From an uncultured Opitutia bacterium (GTDB lineage: Bacteria > Verrucomicrobiota > Verrucomicrobiia > Opitutales > Opitutaceae), in NCBI GenBank assembly GCA_903834135.1, contig CAILHZ010000016.1, positions 1 through 64,000 of the forward strand: DNA of 64,000 nucleotides, given 5' to 3'. Below, piece after piece: positions 53,810-62,538 of this stretch. Under the pieces are notes generated by a model. The model was not told the DNA's origin. It did not search any database and worked only from the letters and a program-made list of their open reading frames with translations. A program made the translations under genes and the position numbers. Position 1 is the first letter of the stretch. Every line of letters starts with the position of its first letter.

Positions 53810-54469
53810 ATGAAAGTAACCTATTATATCGATATTATGTCCTCCTGGTGCCACTGGTCAGAACCGGCCTGGGCAGATTTAAAGAAAAAATATGCCCCAA
53901 AAGTCGATTTTTCGTGGAAAATAGCACTTATGAGCCCATCTGACTTCCCTAGCTCAAGGTCCCAATGTGACTTTTTCTACCAAAGAAGCGGGGGTACAAC
54001 CATGCATTCTGCCTATATTCTTAACTCCGGATGGCTTATAGAGAAAAGGAAAGGCCACTACCAGGCACCCAACTTAGTTGCCGAAGCTGCTCGCGACTTT
54101 GGTTTCGAAGATGACACCGTACGTCTAGCTCTAGCACATGCCGCACTGCGTGAAGGCCAAGATGTTGGGAATCTCAGTATTTCTGTTTCAGTGGCTGCTA
54201 AGGCAGTCAAAATTAATGCAAAGAAACTGTATTCTGCAGCAGATTCAATCGCTGTTAAAAACCGAGTGAAGCAAAGTACTGAAGAATTCTTAGCGCACAA
54301 AGTCTCTCAAAGACCGACTTTTATTCTAGAAAGCTCAATTGGTGATAAAGCAGTATTTTCAGGTCTAGTAGCTTACGAACCATTAGCTGCTACACTTGAT
54401 GCGATGACTAAAGATGCTGCAGCCTATGCAGCACATAAAGCGCACTACGGAACTGCACCAATACGATAA
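53810..54469 (+). CDS. DsbA/FrnE-fold thioredoxin-like protein with CxxS active site
   Basis: A 219-residue cytoplasmic DsbA-fold protein (no signal peptide). The active-site region is SSWCHWSEPAW, where Cys14 is present but the second Cys is Ser17, giving a monothiol site. The cis-proline loop is RPTFIL. Similar sequences are annotated as FrnE-like isomerases, 2-hydroxychromene-2-carboxylate isomerases or glutathione transferases of kappa type. A glutathione-linked or disulfide-isomerase role is possible. It converges on the Gfo/Idh gene. Confidence 0.8.
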   Translation: MKVTYYIDIMSSWCHWSEPAWADLKKKYAPKVDFSWKIALMSPSDFPSSRSQCDFFYQRSGGTTMHSAYILNSGWLIEKRKGHYQAPNLVAEAARDFGFEDDTVRLALAHAALREGQDVGNLSISVSVAAKAVKINAKKLYSAADSIAVKNRVKQSTEEFLAHKVSQRPTFILESSIGDKAVFSGLVAYEPLAATLDAMTKDAAAYAAHKAHYGTAPIR

Positions 54470-54487
54470 AGTAGTATTTACTTGGGC

Positions 54488-54531
54488 AAAAAAAAGCTGA
54501 GTACCTAAGGCTAAGCTTAAGTACCCAGCTT
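54488..54531 (-). terminator. Terminator between convergent DsbA-like and Gfo/Idh genes
   Basis: The arms 54494-54509 and 54516-54531 pair through AAGCT/AGCTT, GTAC/GTAC and TAAG/CTTA with small bulges. On the minus strand a run of eight T follows (complement of 54488-54495), so it best serves the Gfo/Idh gene. Confidence 0.8.
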
Positions 54532-54545
54532 GTAAGTTTAAAAAC

Positions 54546-55958
54546 TTAAGCAATACCTGCGTTCTTTAATATGACATTGATGTCATATTCATCACTGCGA
54601 GCTTTGCGGCTAAGATAAGAATTAGCTTCGTCATCGCCTACAAACCTCTCAGCTGCTGCATCCCAGTTAAGCTTACGGCCTAACTTCATCGATATCCATG
54701 ACGCAGCACAGGTTTCTAGTGCACGTGAGGATTGGCTGATTGGAGCAATCGGATCGCGGTTTGCTTTAATTGACTCAAGCCAGTTTAAGTGGTGATTTTT
54801 ACTTGGCATCCAACGAACTGCGTCACTCGGTAATGCGGACAGTAAACTTGATTTACTTGCACGTAGCGAACGATCAGGACCTGTATCTGCATTAGGATCA
54901 GAGGCAGTTACGCGTTCATGGCCACGAGAGCAGAAAATACTGCCTTCGGTGCCTTCGAAGAGTAGTCCGTTTTCGAATTTATCATCAAGAATAACTTGGG
55001 TGCCAGTAGGCATTGTCATTTCAACATGATAATTACTGTGCACAGTCCACACATCATTCTTCATGAAATTAGCCTGAGCCTCGATAGTCTTCGGACCAGA
55101 AAGTTCTAATCCAAGTGCCCATAACATTTGGTCAACATGGTGAGCACCCCAATTTGTGATCATACCAAGACCGAATTTTTCAGTCGTGATCCAACCTGGA
55201 CGGCCGATTCCGTGCTGAGGATGTACGCGGTCTTCATCAAATTCCATTGCCTCTACAGGTCCAAGCCATTTCTCGTAATTAAAGGTCTTTGGGACAGGCA
55301 TTGCCTTAGCTGGGCGACCCTTTGGTGCATCAAGACCAATACCAATCTTCACTGTCTTTACTTCCCCTAAGCGGCCATTACGGACAGCCTCTGTTGCAGG
55401 ACGAAATGACTTAAATGGCCATTCTGATCTTTGCTGACTACCTGTTTGTAAAATAATCTTAGTTGCTTGTACGGTTTTACGTAGAGCAATTGCTTCTGCT
55501 ACACTATATGTGACAGGCTTCTGCACATAAATATGTTTACCTGCTAATGCAGCTTCGATTGCTACTTGTGCATGCCAGTGATCAGGAACGCATACTAAAA
55601 CTGCATCGATATCTTTGCGTGCTAGGACTTCACGATAATCTTCGTAAATTTTAATATCAATATTGGATTGGCCACTAGAAACGTAGTGCTTAACAAGCGT
55701 CTTGTGTGCTGTATTAGCACGGCGTGAATCAAGATCACAGACCGCCACAAAGCGGCACAAATCTGTGTACTGCATCGTTTCAGTCATGTCACTTGTACCC
55801 ATACGGCCGCAGCCAATTTGGGCTAAATTGATACGACTATTGGCAAGATCGGTAGCGCGCAGTAAACGCGGTGTGAGTGCTAAACCAGCAGCACCCGTAA
55901 GGACATTACGAACAAACGTGCGACGAGTCGACGTATGAGAGGACGGGGATTGTGACAT
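54546..55958 (-). CDS. Gfo/Idh/MocA-family oxidoreductase with Tat signal
   Basis: A 470-residue NAD(P)-dependent sugar-type oxidoreductase. The N-terminus carries a twin-arginine signal (STRRTFVRNVLTGAAGLAL), so the folded, cofactor-loaded protein would be exported through Tat. The Rossmann motif is LAQIGCGRMG and the family Lys-Pro is in IYVQKPVTYS. Such exported Gfo/Idh proteins are numerous in Verrucomicrobiota and Planctomycetes. It lies 45 bases after the GH105 gene on the same strand, which suggests joint action on pectin-derived or similar sugars (inference). Confidence 0.9.
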   Translation of the reverse strand: MSQSPSSHTSTRRTFVRNVLTGAAGLALTPRLLRATDLANSRINLAQIGCGRMGTSDMTETMQYTDLCRFVAVCDLDSRRANTAHKTLVKHYVSSGQSNIDIKIYEDYREVLARKDIDAVLVCVPDHWHAQVAIEAALAGKHIYVQKPVTYSVAEAIALRKTVQATKIILQTGSQQRSEWPFKSFRPATEAVRNGRLGEVKTVKIGIGLDAPKGRPAKAMPVPKTFNYEKWLGPVEAMEFDEDRVHPQHGIGRPGWITTEKFGLGMITNWGAHHVDQMLWALGLELSGPKTIEAQANFMKNDVWTVHSNYHVEMTMPTGTQVILDDKFENGLLFEGTEGSIFCSRGHERVTASDPNADTGPDRSLRASKSSLLSALPSDAVRWMPSKNHHLNWLESIKANRDPIAPISQSSRALETCAASWISMKLGRKLNWDAAAERFVGDDEANSYLSRKARSDEYDINVILKNAGIA

Positions 55959-56003
55959 AGGATTAAAAAAGCTAAGAGTTTTAAGTTAAGGTAAAAAATG
56001 AAA

Positions 56004-57101
56004 TTATTTTCCAGAAACAAGTGTTATGATTTCATGACCTGCTAAAAGGAAAGCTCCAGGGCCATAGGCTTCAGTGCTTTCTGGACTAAATTTTTGCGGT
56101 GCTGCACCTACAGGCTGAACGTGATTTAAACGACCCGATGCTTCAACACAGGTGTTTAACATAGCCCATGCTTTAAGAGCAGCAGGAGCGTACGTATCGT
56201 GATCAAGGAGGTGATTATTTACACCCCATGCGAAAGCAAAACAGTAGAAACCAGTACCGCTTGTTTCTACACTTGGTGAACAACTAGAAGGATCAAGTAG
56301 GCTAGAACTCCAAGCTCCATTAGCAGGTTGTAAATCCTTAAGGCGTGCTGCCATTTCTTTAAACTGCTGTTCAAATTCAGGACGAGCTGGATCATTAGCA
56401 GGTAACAGAGTTAAGACTCGAGCAAGTCCAGCAATTACCCAGCCATTGCCACGGCTCCAGAATATCTTCTGCCCGTTTGCTTCACGCTTAGGAAAGTAGG
56501 TGCTATCACGAAAGTACAGGTGTTCCTTTGTGTCGTAAAGATAAGCCGAAGTACGCCACCACTGCGTTACTGCATAATCGCGGTAAGCTTTGTTGCCCGT
56601 TGCAACATACAGACGAAGCCAAGCTGGCGGCGCCATAAATAAAGAGTCACACCAAGTCCATTGTTCAGTCTTACTCTTACCAACAAACTCTAGAGAGCCT
56701 GATTTTGGATTAGCTAAAATATAATCACAACGCTCTTGAAGTGCCTTAATCATTTTAGGGTCATGCTCCTTCATGTATAAATCATAATAAGTCTGACCAA
56801 CGCAGGAATCGTCAGCGTGATAAACACGCTCTCCTAGTTGCCAATTATTAGATTCTGCAATCCTAAGTAATTCTTCATGGAAGCGTTTGCTTGTCGAAAT
56901 GGAATCAAGCGAAGACAAACCAGTCAGGTAAGCTCCTTGCACCCATTCAGTAAATTTCTGCTTTCCAGGGTGAGCAATTTGATAGTCAGCTACTTTTTCC
57001 ATCGTTACTAAAACATCGGAAGGAGCAGGAGCAGTAACTTCAGCCTTAATAAAGATAGGCGCAATAAACAACAGTGCAGCGGCCAACGGGGTATATTTCA
57101 T
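56004..57101 (-). CDS. Glycoside hydrolase family 105/88 protein, secreted
   Basis: An exported (signal peptide TPLAAALLFIAPIFIKA) 365-residue alpha/alpha-barrel enzyme of the unsaturated rhamnogalacturonyl hydrolase class. Visible are YHADDSCVGQTYYDLY, with the Asp pair in the expected catalytic region, WCDSLFMAPPAWLRL, FWSRGNGWVIAGLARVL and ETSGTGFYCFAFAWGVN. The enzyme removes 4,5-unsaturated uronate residues left by pectate-type lyases. The ATG at 57101 is chosen as it starts just before the signal peptide. It is upstream of the Gfo/Idh gene. Confidence 0.88.
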   Translation of the reverse strand: MKYTPLAAALLFIAPIFIKAEVTAPAPSDVLVTMEKVADYQIAHPGKQKFTEWVQGAYLTGLSSLDSISTSKRFHEELLRIAESNNWQLGERVYHADDSCVGQTYYDLYMKEHDPKMIKALQERCDYILANPKSGSLEFVGKSKTEQWTWCDSLFMAPPAWLRLYVATGNKAYRDYAVTQWWRTSAYLYDTKEHLYFRDSTYFPKREANGQKIFWSRGNGWVIAGLARVLTLLPANDPARPEFEQQFKEMAARLKDLQPANGAWSSSLLDPSSCSPSVETSGTGFYCFAFAWGVNNHLLDHDTYAPAALKAWAMLNTCVEASGRLNHVQPVGAAPQKFSPESTEAYGPGAFLLAGHEIITLVSGK

Positions 57102-57199
57102 AAATATGAACCCAAACATAAAGCACCTCATGCGCTTAACTCAACGCCTTATTGTAAGGTTTTTATTTAAAAAAACCCTAAGCTACTGACTATTTTAGC

Positions 57200-58192
57200 T
57201 CAAAACAGTGACTTAGATAGAGAGCCAACCGCAGAAATAGGACCGGAATCATTTAAACCGTCCATAGCACGGTCTGCTTTCTTAAGCGTGCCTTGAAGGC
57301 CAAAATATAGACTATCATCATTAATTAACTTACCTAAAGTTCCCTGGCCCTTCGAAATCTTATCAGAGAAATCCCTAATATCATGTAGGGTAAATTTTAA
57401 ATCTTCTGCAGCTTGTTTATCATAGACGAGTACACCCAAGGCTCCCTGCCCTGCTTTAACTTGATCTAAAACGGTTTGTGCGCTTGCCATAACATTTTTT
57501 GCTTCGCTAGCGGTAGCTTTAAAATCACCCACTGCTGCAAGCAAATCATCATGCAACTTGGAATCGTTTACTAATTTACCTAAAGTTCCTTCACCACGAT
57601 TAATCTTACCTGTAATCTCTTGAAGATTAGTCATCGAGGCGTCTATTTTAGTCTGATTTTCTGATAATAATCGGTTAAATTTTTGAAATACACCTCCGTC
57701 GGGCCCGGAGCCATTTACTGCATTAGAGATCGAGGATAGAGCAGAATCTAGTTTGTGCCCAAGTTCTGCCATCTGGGTCATAATAGAGGCTATATCAGGA
57801 GTAATTTTCGTTTTGATTTCAGCTCCATCTTTAAGCGCAGGCGCTTGTGTAGTACCTAAATCAATCGAGATGTAGTCTGTTCCAATAATACCAGCCATAA
57901 CGATCGTAGCTGAGGCGTCTGAGGGTATTGTATATTGAGGATCTATTTGGAGAACAGCTTCTGCTCTTCCCTTACCTAACCTCGTTACGTACACGCTACC
58001 GATACGAACACCAGCCATACGAACATCATCCGTTGGCTTCAAATCCTGAAGGTTTGGAAACCCAGCTACGACTGTGTAACCAGATCTACTAAAGGTCTTA
58101 CCACCACTGAGTGTTTCATAGGTGACATAGATAAGTGCTAATCCAAGCAGAAAAAAAAGTCCGACTCGTGCAGTTTGTTGTGAGTTATTCAT
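57200..58192 (-). CDS. mlaD: MlaD-type MCE-domain lipid-binding protein
   Basis: A 330-residue periplasmic protein anchored by one N-terminal helix (about 10-27), with one MCE domain (about 35-115, YTVVAGFPNLQDLKPTDDVR and GIIGTDYISIDLG). The C-terminal part is a long helix region with three copies of a G(E/Q)G(T/A)LG(K/V)L motif (about 200-208, 248-256, 282-290). It is the last gene of the run repeat protein, MlaE, MlaF, MlaD. In the Mla pathway it binds phospholipid between the membranes. MlaC and MlaB genes are not seen here. Confidence 0.9.
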   Translation of the reverse strand: MNNSQQTARVGLFFLLGLALIYVTYETLSGGKTFSRSGYTVVAGFPNLQDLKPTDDVRMAGVRIGSVYVTRLGKGRAEAVLQIDPQYTIPSDASATIVMAGIIGTDYISIDLGTTQAPALKDGAEIKTKITPDIASIMTQMAELGHKLDSALSSISNAVNGSGPDGGVFQKFNRLLSENQTKIDASMTNLQEITGKINRGEGTLGKLVNDSKLHDDLLAAVGDFKATASEAKNVMASAQTVLDQVKAGQGALGVLVYDKQAAEDLKFTLHDIRDFSDKISKGQGTLGKLINDDSLYFGLQGTLKKADRAMDGLNDSGPISAVGSLSKSLF

Positions 58193-58221
58193 CGTTTCGA
58201 TCTCCAGTTTTTAAAAGTCTA

Positions 58222-59031
58222 TTAAGGAATTATTTTTTTGAATCGTGGGTTATTCAGATCAACCTTTGGATAAAGGAAGTCAGATACCCGTTTATCTGTT
58301 GGATTCTTAAGTGATTCAGGCGTGCCAATATGTATTAAGTTACCGTTCATTAAAATACCTACACGATCAGCAATGCTCATTGCTAGATCACGGTCATGAG
58401 AGACAACAATCGTTGTCACACGGTACTGATCTCGGAGTGTAGCAATAATTTCGTCAATCATCGCTGAACTAACAGGATCGAGTTCACTGGTTGGCTCATC
58501 ATACAAAAGCAGTTGGGGCTCCATCACTAAAGCGCGTGATATTGCGACACGCTTTTTCATACCACCCGATAATTCAGATGGATATTTTTTAGCTGCATCC
58601 TCCAAGGAGAGTAAGGTCAACGCCTGCATTACTTTATCTTTAATCTGTTTTTCAGTTCCAAGCCTGTGCTCCCTTAAATAAAGAGCTAAATTATCAAATA
58701 CCGTTAAAGAATTAAACAAAGCACCGGCTTGAAAAACGAGCGCCATTCTTACGTGCTCTCGGATATCCTCACTGAGTGCATCTTTCCCATTTATTAGCAC
58801 AACACCTGAATCAGGCATTTCTAATCCGATAATGTGCCTTAACAGTACACTCTTACCCGATCCACTCGGCCCCATCAGCACAAATATTTCACCAGGCGCT
58901 ACTTTGAGTGAAAAGTCCTTAAGTACATTTAATTTATTAAAGCTCTTTGATAAGTGTTCGATTGAAACACCCACAGCTTTATTTTCACGAAATCCTACAG
59001 ACTCTCCAGAATTAGAAAATTGGGTAAACAT
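58222..59031 (-). CDS. mlaF: MlaF-type ABC transporter ATPase
   Basis: A 269-residue ATPase of the MlaF/Ttg2A class. It has Walker [13 protein letters not shown], signature LSGGMKKRVAISRAL (with the MKKR typical of MlaF), Walker B LLLYDEPTSELDP and switch VVSHDRD. It lies 12 bases after mlaE and 29 bases before mlaD. It powers lipid movement between inner membrane and MlaD; the direction is not shown by sequence. Confidence 0.93.
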   Translation of the reverse strand: MFTQFSNSGESVGFRENKAVGVSIEHLSKSFNKLNVLKDFSLKVAPGEIFVLMGPSGSGKSVLLRHIIGLEMPDSGVVLINGKDALSEDIREHVRMALVFQAGALFNSLTVFDNLALYLREHRLGTEKQIKDKVMQALTLLSLEDAAKKYPSELSGGMKKRVAISRALVMEPQLLLYDEPTSELDPVSSAMIDEIIATLRDQYRVTTIVVSHDRDLAMSIADRVGILMNGNLIHIGTPESLKNPTDKRVSDFLYPKVDLNNPRFKKIIP

Positions 59032-59043
59032 AGTTTTGTTTCC

Positions 59044-59808
59044 TTAGGAGAGAATAGCTAAAAGTAATTTGGTTACGAAGTAATCGAGTACTAAAATTAA
59101 GACTAAAGAGGAAACAACGGCCTTAGTCACTGCGGCTCCAATTTCGCGAGGGCCACCGCGAGTACTAAGCCCAATACTTGAACATACGAGCACGACGATA
59201 AATCCAAATATTTCAGCCTTACATATTCCATCAATAACGTCCTTAAATTTAACTACGTGACGCAGTGCTTGAAAATATTGCTGAGGCTCTACCGATATAA
59301 AGCCTGTGTATTTACATACGAGTGCACCTCCAAACCAACCCACTAAATTTGAAATTACAGTAAGTACTGGCATCATCATGAGCACTGCAGCAAGCCGTGG
59401 GAGTACCAAGATTTTTGCTGGCGGAATATTCATTGTAACCAAGGCATCAACTTCTTGATTTACTTTCATTGATGCTAGTTCAGCGGTAATGGCAGAGCCT
59501 ACACGGCCTGCGAGTAAGATCGCCACCATCATAGGTCCCAGCTCACGCACCATAGATAGGCCTACTAAAGCTCCAATAAATTGCTGTGTACCAAAATCCT
59601 GCATTGAGTAACCCGACTGCAAAGCAAGTACACTACCAACGAAGAAACTTAATATACCAACAATTGGTAAGGTCGTATAGCCAATTACATAGCACTGCTC
59701 AATGAAGCGTGATTTCTGTCTAGAAAGCGTCCCGACATGCGATATGGAGCGCATAAACAAAATTAATGTGCTTCCGACACCTTCGAGTACTGATCTGATC
59801 GAATTCAT
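59044..59808 (-). CDS. mlaE: MlaE-type ABC transporter permease
   Basis: A 254-residue permease with five to six membrane helices. The MlaE signature is clear: LVGLSMVRELGPMMVAILLAGRVGSAITAELASMKVNQEVDAL is represented by the segments VRELGPMMVAI and GRVGSAITAELASMKV. Other conserved stretches are FVGSVLALQSGY and the C-terminal GPREIGAAVTKAVV. It follows the repeat protein gene by 12 bases. Confidence 0.94.
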   Translation of the reverse strand: MNSIRSVLEGVGSTLILFMRSISHVGTLSRQKSRFIEQCYVIGYTTLPIVGILSFFVGSVLALQSGYSMQDFGTQQFIGALVGLSMVRELGPMMVAILLAGRVGSAITAELASMKVNQEVDALVTMNIPPAKILVLPRLAAVLMMMPVLTVISNLVGWFGGALVCKYTGFISVEPQQYFQALRHVVKFKDVIDGICKAEIFGFIVVLVCSSIGLSTRGGPREIGAAVTKAVVSSLVLILVLDYFVTKLLLAILS

Positions 59809-59820
59809 TTAGACGTATAA

Positions 59821-61308
59821 TTAATGAGCCTGTGCGACAATAGCCTTACTAGGTGAAAACTCCAAGCCGAAGATATTCCAATGACGAAAACCATCTTGAT
59901 TTACCCCAAAAAGTCCTCCTAGAAATGAAATGCGCTTTATACTATCTGTAGTTACAAGCTTAAGAAGCGGTCCCAAATCAAATTCAGTCTTCTTTGCTTG
60001 AGCACTCTTTGACCATGTCATTGCGTTCCATAAAAAGGATAGTCGCGTCTCTCCTTGAGAGGCTTGATCAAAACGAATAACTGAAAAAAGAGGCGTCCAA
60101 GCATGACGCATTTGTGGGTTATCTGCGAAGATACCTTCAAAAGGACTTAATAGCTGTGTTTGGATTCTCCCAGCTCCGTTATCCCATATAGAAACGAGCG
60201 GCCATATGGTAGTTTTGTAAGCATGTGCTTTCTCTGGATGTGATTGGCTAGATTGTTCGTCTTTAGAAACAAGAAAAAATAGTACGCGCGTTTTTTCATG
60301 AGCACTATCTTTGTCAGTCCATTTTTCCTGTCTATAGAAAGGCCATAAAATCCAGGTTTTTTCTAGACCCTTAATCACAGAATGCGTGTAAACAGGGCCG
60401 AAACGGTTCACGTAAGATTCATCACCCCGGCCTTGAACAAGAAATGGCCACAAATATCGGGTCTCATGATAGCGTAAGGGACTTGTCCTGTCTGAAAATC
60501 CAAACAAAGGCCAAAGATAATTTTCATTCACATAGCCTTGTTTTTTCTCAGATGAATAAAAAGGAAGGATTCCAATTTCTTGTGAAGCTTCAGTACTTTT
60601 AGAAGTATCTAAATTGGGAAATTTTTGGTTAAAATAAATAAAAGGCCAAAGTGCGAATGTGTTTTTATATACACCTGGTTTTTGAATTGTGCCAAATAAA
60701 GGCCATACCGAAAATCCATTTTGATCACCCCGCGTGTAACGCAGAAAAGGCCAAGGCAGATAGGTTGTCTTCGAGCCCCTACCCTCAAGACTAAGATACA
60801 AAGGGAAAGCAAGAAACTGAGCATGCTCAAAGCCGAGGTGACCCTGAAGTTTTCCATACAGTGGAAATAAAGCATACGAGGATGTTGCACTGTGACCTGT
60901 AGATTCAGAAAAATAAATAGGCCACACATCAAGGGTGTCAGAAAATCCGCCACTGTCTTTTTTAGGAGTCGTGATTCGCCCAGTACTATTTATCAGTTTA
61001 AAGAGACTCCATTCATAAGAATCGCCATAAGTGCGGTAATAAAAAATAGGATAAACAATAGTAGTCTCTTCATGTGCTCCACTCGCATCTAAATGCTCAA
61101 CGAAAAGTGGTCTTAATCCTAAAACACGCCCACCTTCAGGGGATGGCTCATTAAACAAAAATGGCCCAAATGCATTTAAAGATTCTGCATTTTGTCCAGG
61201 ACTTGTAAAAGTCACTGGACCAGGGAAGGCATTACTCTGCTCTGCCTTAAGTTGGCCGAGGCCAAACCCAATAAGGCTGATGATTAGAGCAAGACTTCTT
61301 AAATACAT
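59821..61308 (-). CDS. Secreted protein with about 17 WP(L/F)-type repeats, head of the mla operon
   Basis: I do not recognise this 495-residue protein. A signal peptide (about 1-22) is followed by a motif of the form aromatic-or-Leu, Pro, Leu/Phe/Ile, Phe/Tyr, seen with Pro at 67, 87, 130, 149, 169, 187, 203, 222, 249, 267, 288, 305, 323, 370, 389, 405 and 447. Most steps are 16-21 residues, and the longer gaps (42-47) are about twice that. The spacing fits beta hairpins, so a barrel or sheet structure in the outer membrane or periplasm is plausible. It lies 12 bases before mlaE. Confidence 0.75.
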   Translation of the reverse strand: MYLRSLALIISLIGFGLGQLKAEQSNAFPGPVTFTSPGQNAESLNAFGPFLFNEPSPEGGRVLGLRPLFVEHLDASGAHEETTIVYPIFYYRTYGDSYEWSLFKLINSTGRITTPKKDSGGFSDTLDVWPIYFSESTGHSATSSYALFPLYGKLQGHLGFEHAQFLAFPLYLSLEGRGSKTTYLPWPFLRYTRGDQNGFSVWPLFGTIQKPGVYKNTFALWPFIYFNQKFPNLDTSKSTEASQEIGILPFYSSEKKQGYVNENYLWPLFGFSDRTSPLRYHETRYLWPFLVQGRGDESYVNRFGPVYTHSVIKGLEKTWILWPFYRQEKWTDKDSAHEKTRVLFFLVSKDEQSSQSHPEKAHAYKTTIWPLVSIWDNGAGRIQTQLLSPFEGIFADNPQMRHAWTPLFSVIRFDQASQGETRLSFLWNAMTWSKSAQAKKTEFDLGPLLKLVTTDSIKRISFLGGLFGVNQDGFRHWNIFGLEFSPSKAIVAQAH

Positions 61309-61402
61309 GAATAAGTACGTACTACACTATTTGTAACCCTAAGAAGACCAAGAAGTTCCTCCTAAAATAGACAAATCCAGCGCATTCCACTAAACATACT
61401 TA

Positions 61403-61419
61403 AATGACTACTAGTCATT
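61403..61419. promoter_or_regulatory. Palindrome upstream of the mla operon
   Basis: AATGACT (61403-61409) and AGTCATT (61413-61419) are perfect inverted repeats with a three-base spacer. It lies about 95 bases upstream of the start of the repeat protein gene that heads the mla operon. It could be a regulator binding site. Confidence 0.4.
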
Positions 61420-61494
61420 GCTTAATATGATTACAGATAGGTATGTATATGTACCATTAGTAAGGTGCCTAACTATAGCTAAAAGTCAAACGGC

Positions 61495-62442
61495 TCAGAC
61501 CGAAATACTCTGCCCTGCTTCCAGCACTAAAAAGGCCTCACTAGGCACGCCCTGTTTAGCCATAACTTCTCTCAAAGCGATTGCTGGATCATCACGTCCT
61601 TCATCCGTTAAGCGAAAGGTGCCCCAATGCATAGCCACACTGGTTTTAGCACCAACCTCAAAGTGAACCTGAAGCGCCTCCTCAGGATTCATATGCGCAT
61701 CCCGCATAAACCAACGAGGCTCATAGGCCCCAATCGGTATAAATGCTAAGTCAGGAGCTCCCATGCGGTGCTTAATTTCTTTAAAGATTGCCGGATCATA
61801 ACCTGAGTCTCCTGCAAAATAGATTTTTCGATTATTAATTGTTAAATAAAAACCACCCCAAAGACGCTTGTTTGTATCCCAGGGAAAGCGACGCCCCCAA
61901 TGCCTTGCAGGAACAAGAGTTACAGCCACTTGTTCACTCAGAGTCTTAGTTTGCCACCAATCTAATTCATACAAAGAGCTTTTCTTAGAAATTAAATCCT
62001 TCATGCCAAGCGGCGTAATAACGGAAGAAGCCCACCTATGAGCAATCCGGTCTAAAGTGGGCTTATCGCAATGATCGTAGTGATCATGGCTAAGTAATAC
62101 CGCTGTGATTTTTGGTAGTGACTCCCATGCTATTGCGGGTGCCATGAATCGCTTTGGTCCTACCCAAGAAAATGGTCCTACACGCTCAGAATATACTGGA
62201 TCTGTTAAAAAATTTCCCTGTGGCGTTTGGATAAGAAAACTGGAGTGCCCTATGTAGCTTACTTGAATATCATTTCCTACATTGTGTGGCGCAGGGACTA
62301 TCTTTTGATGAGTCAGCTTTGGCCAAGGTTTAGGCTTACTGTTTAGTTTCCATCTTAACAGCTCTCTAATGCCATGATGTGACTCACCAAGCTTATTCGA
62401 GAATTTTTTCCCATTGAAGTGATCAGAGATGGCGGGTGACAT
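61495..62442 (-). CDS. MBL-fold metallohydrolase, NAPE-PLD-like
   Basis: A 315-residue metallo-beta-lactamase-fold protein of the NAPE-PLD/UlaG-like branch. Zinc ligands are in LLSHDHYDHCD (His119, His121, Asp123, His124), ARHWGRR, FAGDSGYD and AMHWGTF. The N-terminal YIGHSSFLIQTPQGNFLTDP is typical. Relatives hydrolyse N-acyl phosphatidylethanolamine or similar phosphodiesters, so a membrane-lipid role is possible and would fit the nearby mla operon, but it is not shown. It is divergent from rsmD. Confidence 0.87.
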   Translation of the reverse strand: MSPAISDHFNGKKFSNKLGESHHGIRELLRWKLNSKPKPWPKLTHQKIVPAPHNVGNDIQVSYIGHSSFLIQTPQGNFLTDPVYSERVGPFSWVGPKRFMAPAIAWESLPKITAVLLSHDHYDHCDKPTLDRIAHRWASSVITPLGMKDLISKKSSLYELDWWQTKTLSEQVAVTLVPARHWGRRFPWDTNKRLWGGFYLTINNRKIYFAGDSGYDPAIFKEIKHRMGAPDLAFIPIGAYEPRWFMRDAHMNPEEALQVHFEVGAKTSVAMHWGTFRLTDEGRDDPAIALREVMAKQGVPSEAFLVLEAGQSISV

Positions 62443-62538
62443 AGTAGCTTAAGAGGTACAGTGTGCATTAGCTTTTGCAGTTCTGCAATTGCGAGACATA
62501 CTTAAACTCTTATTTTTTAATCTCACTTTATAGATCCT

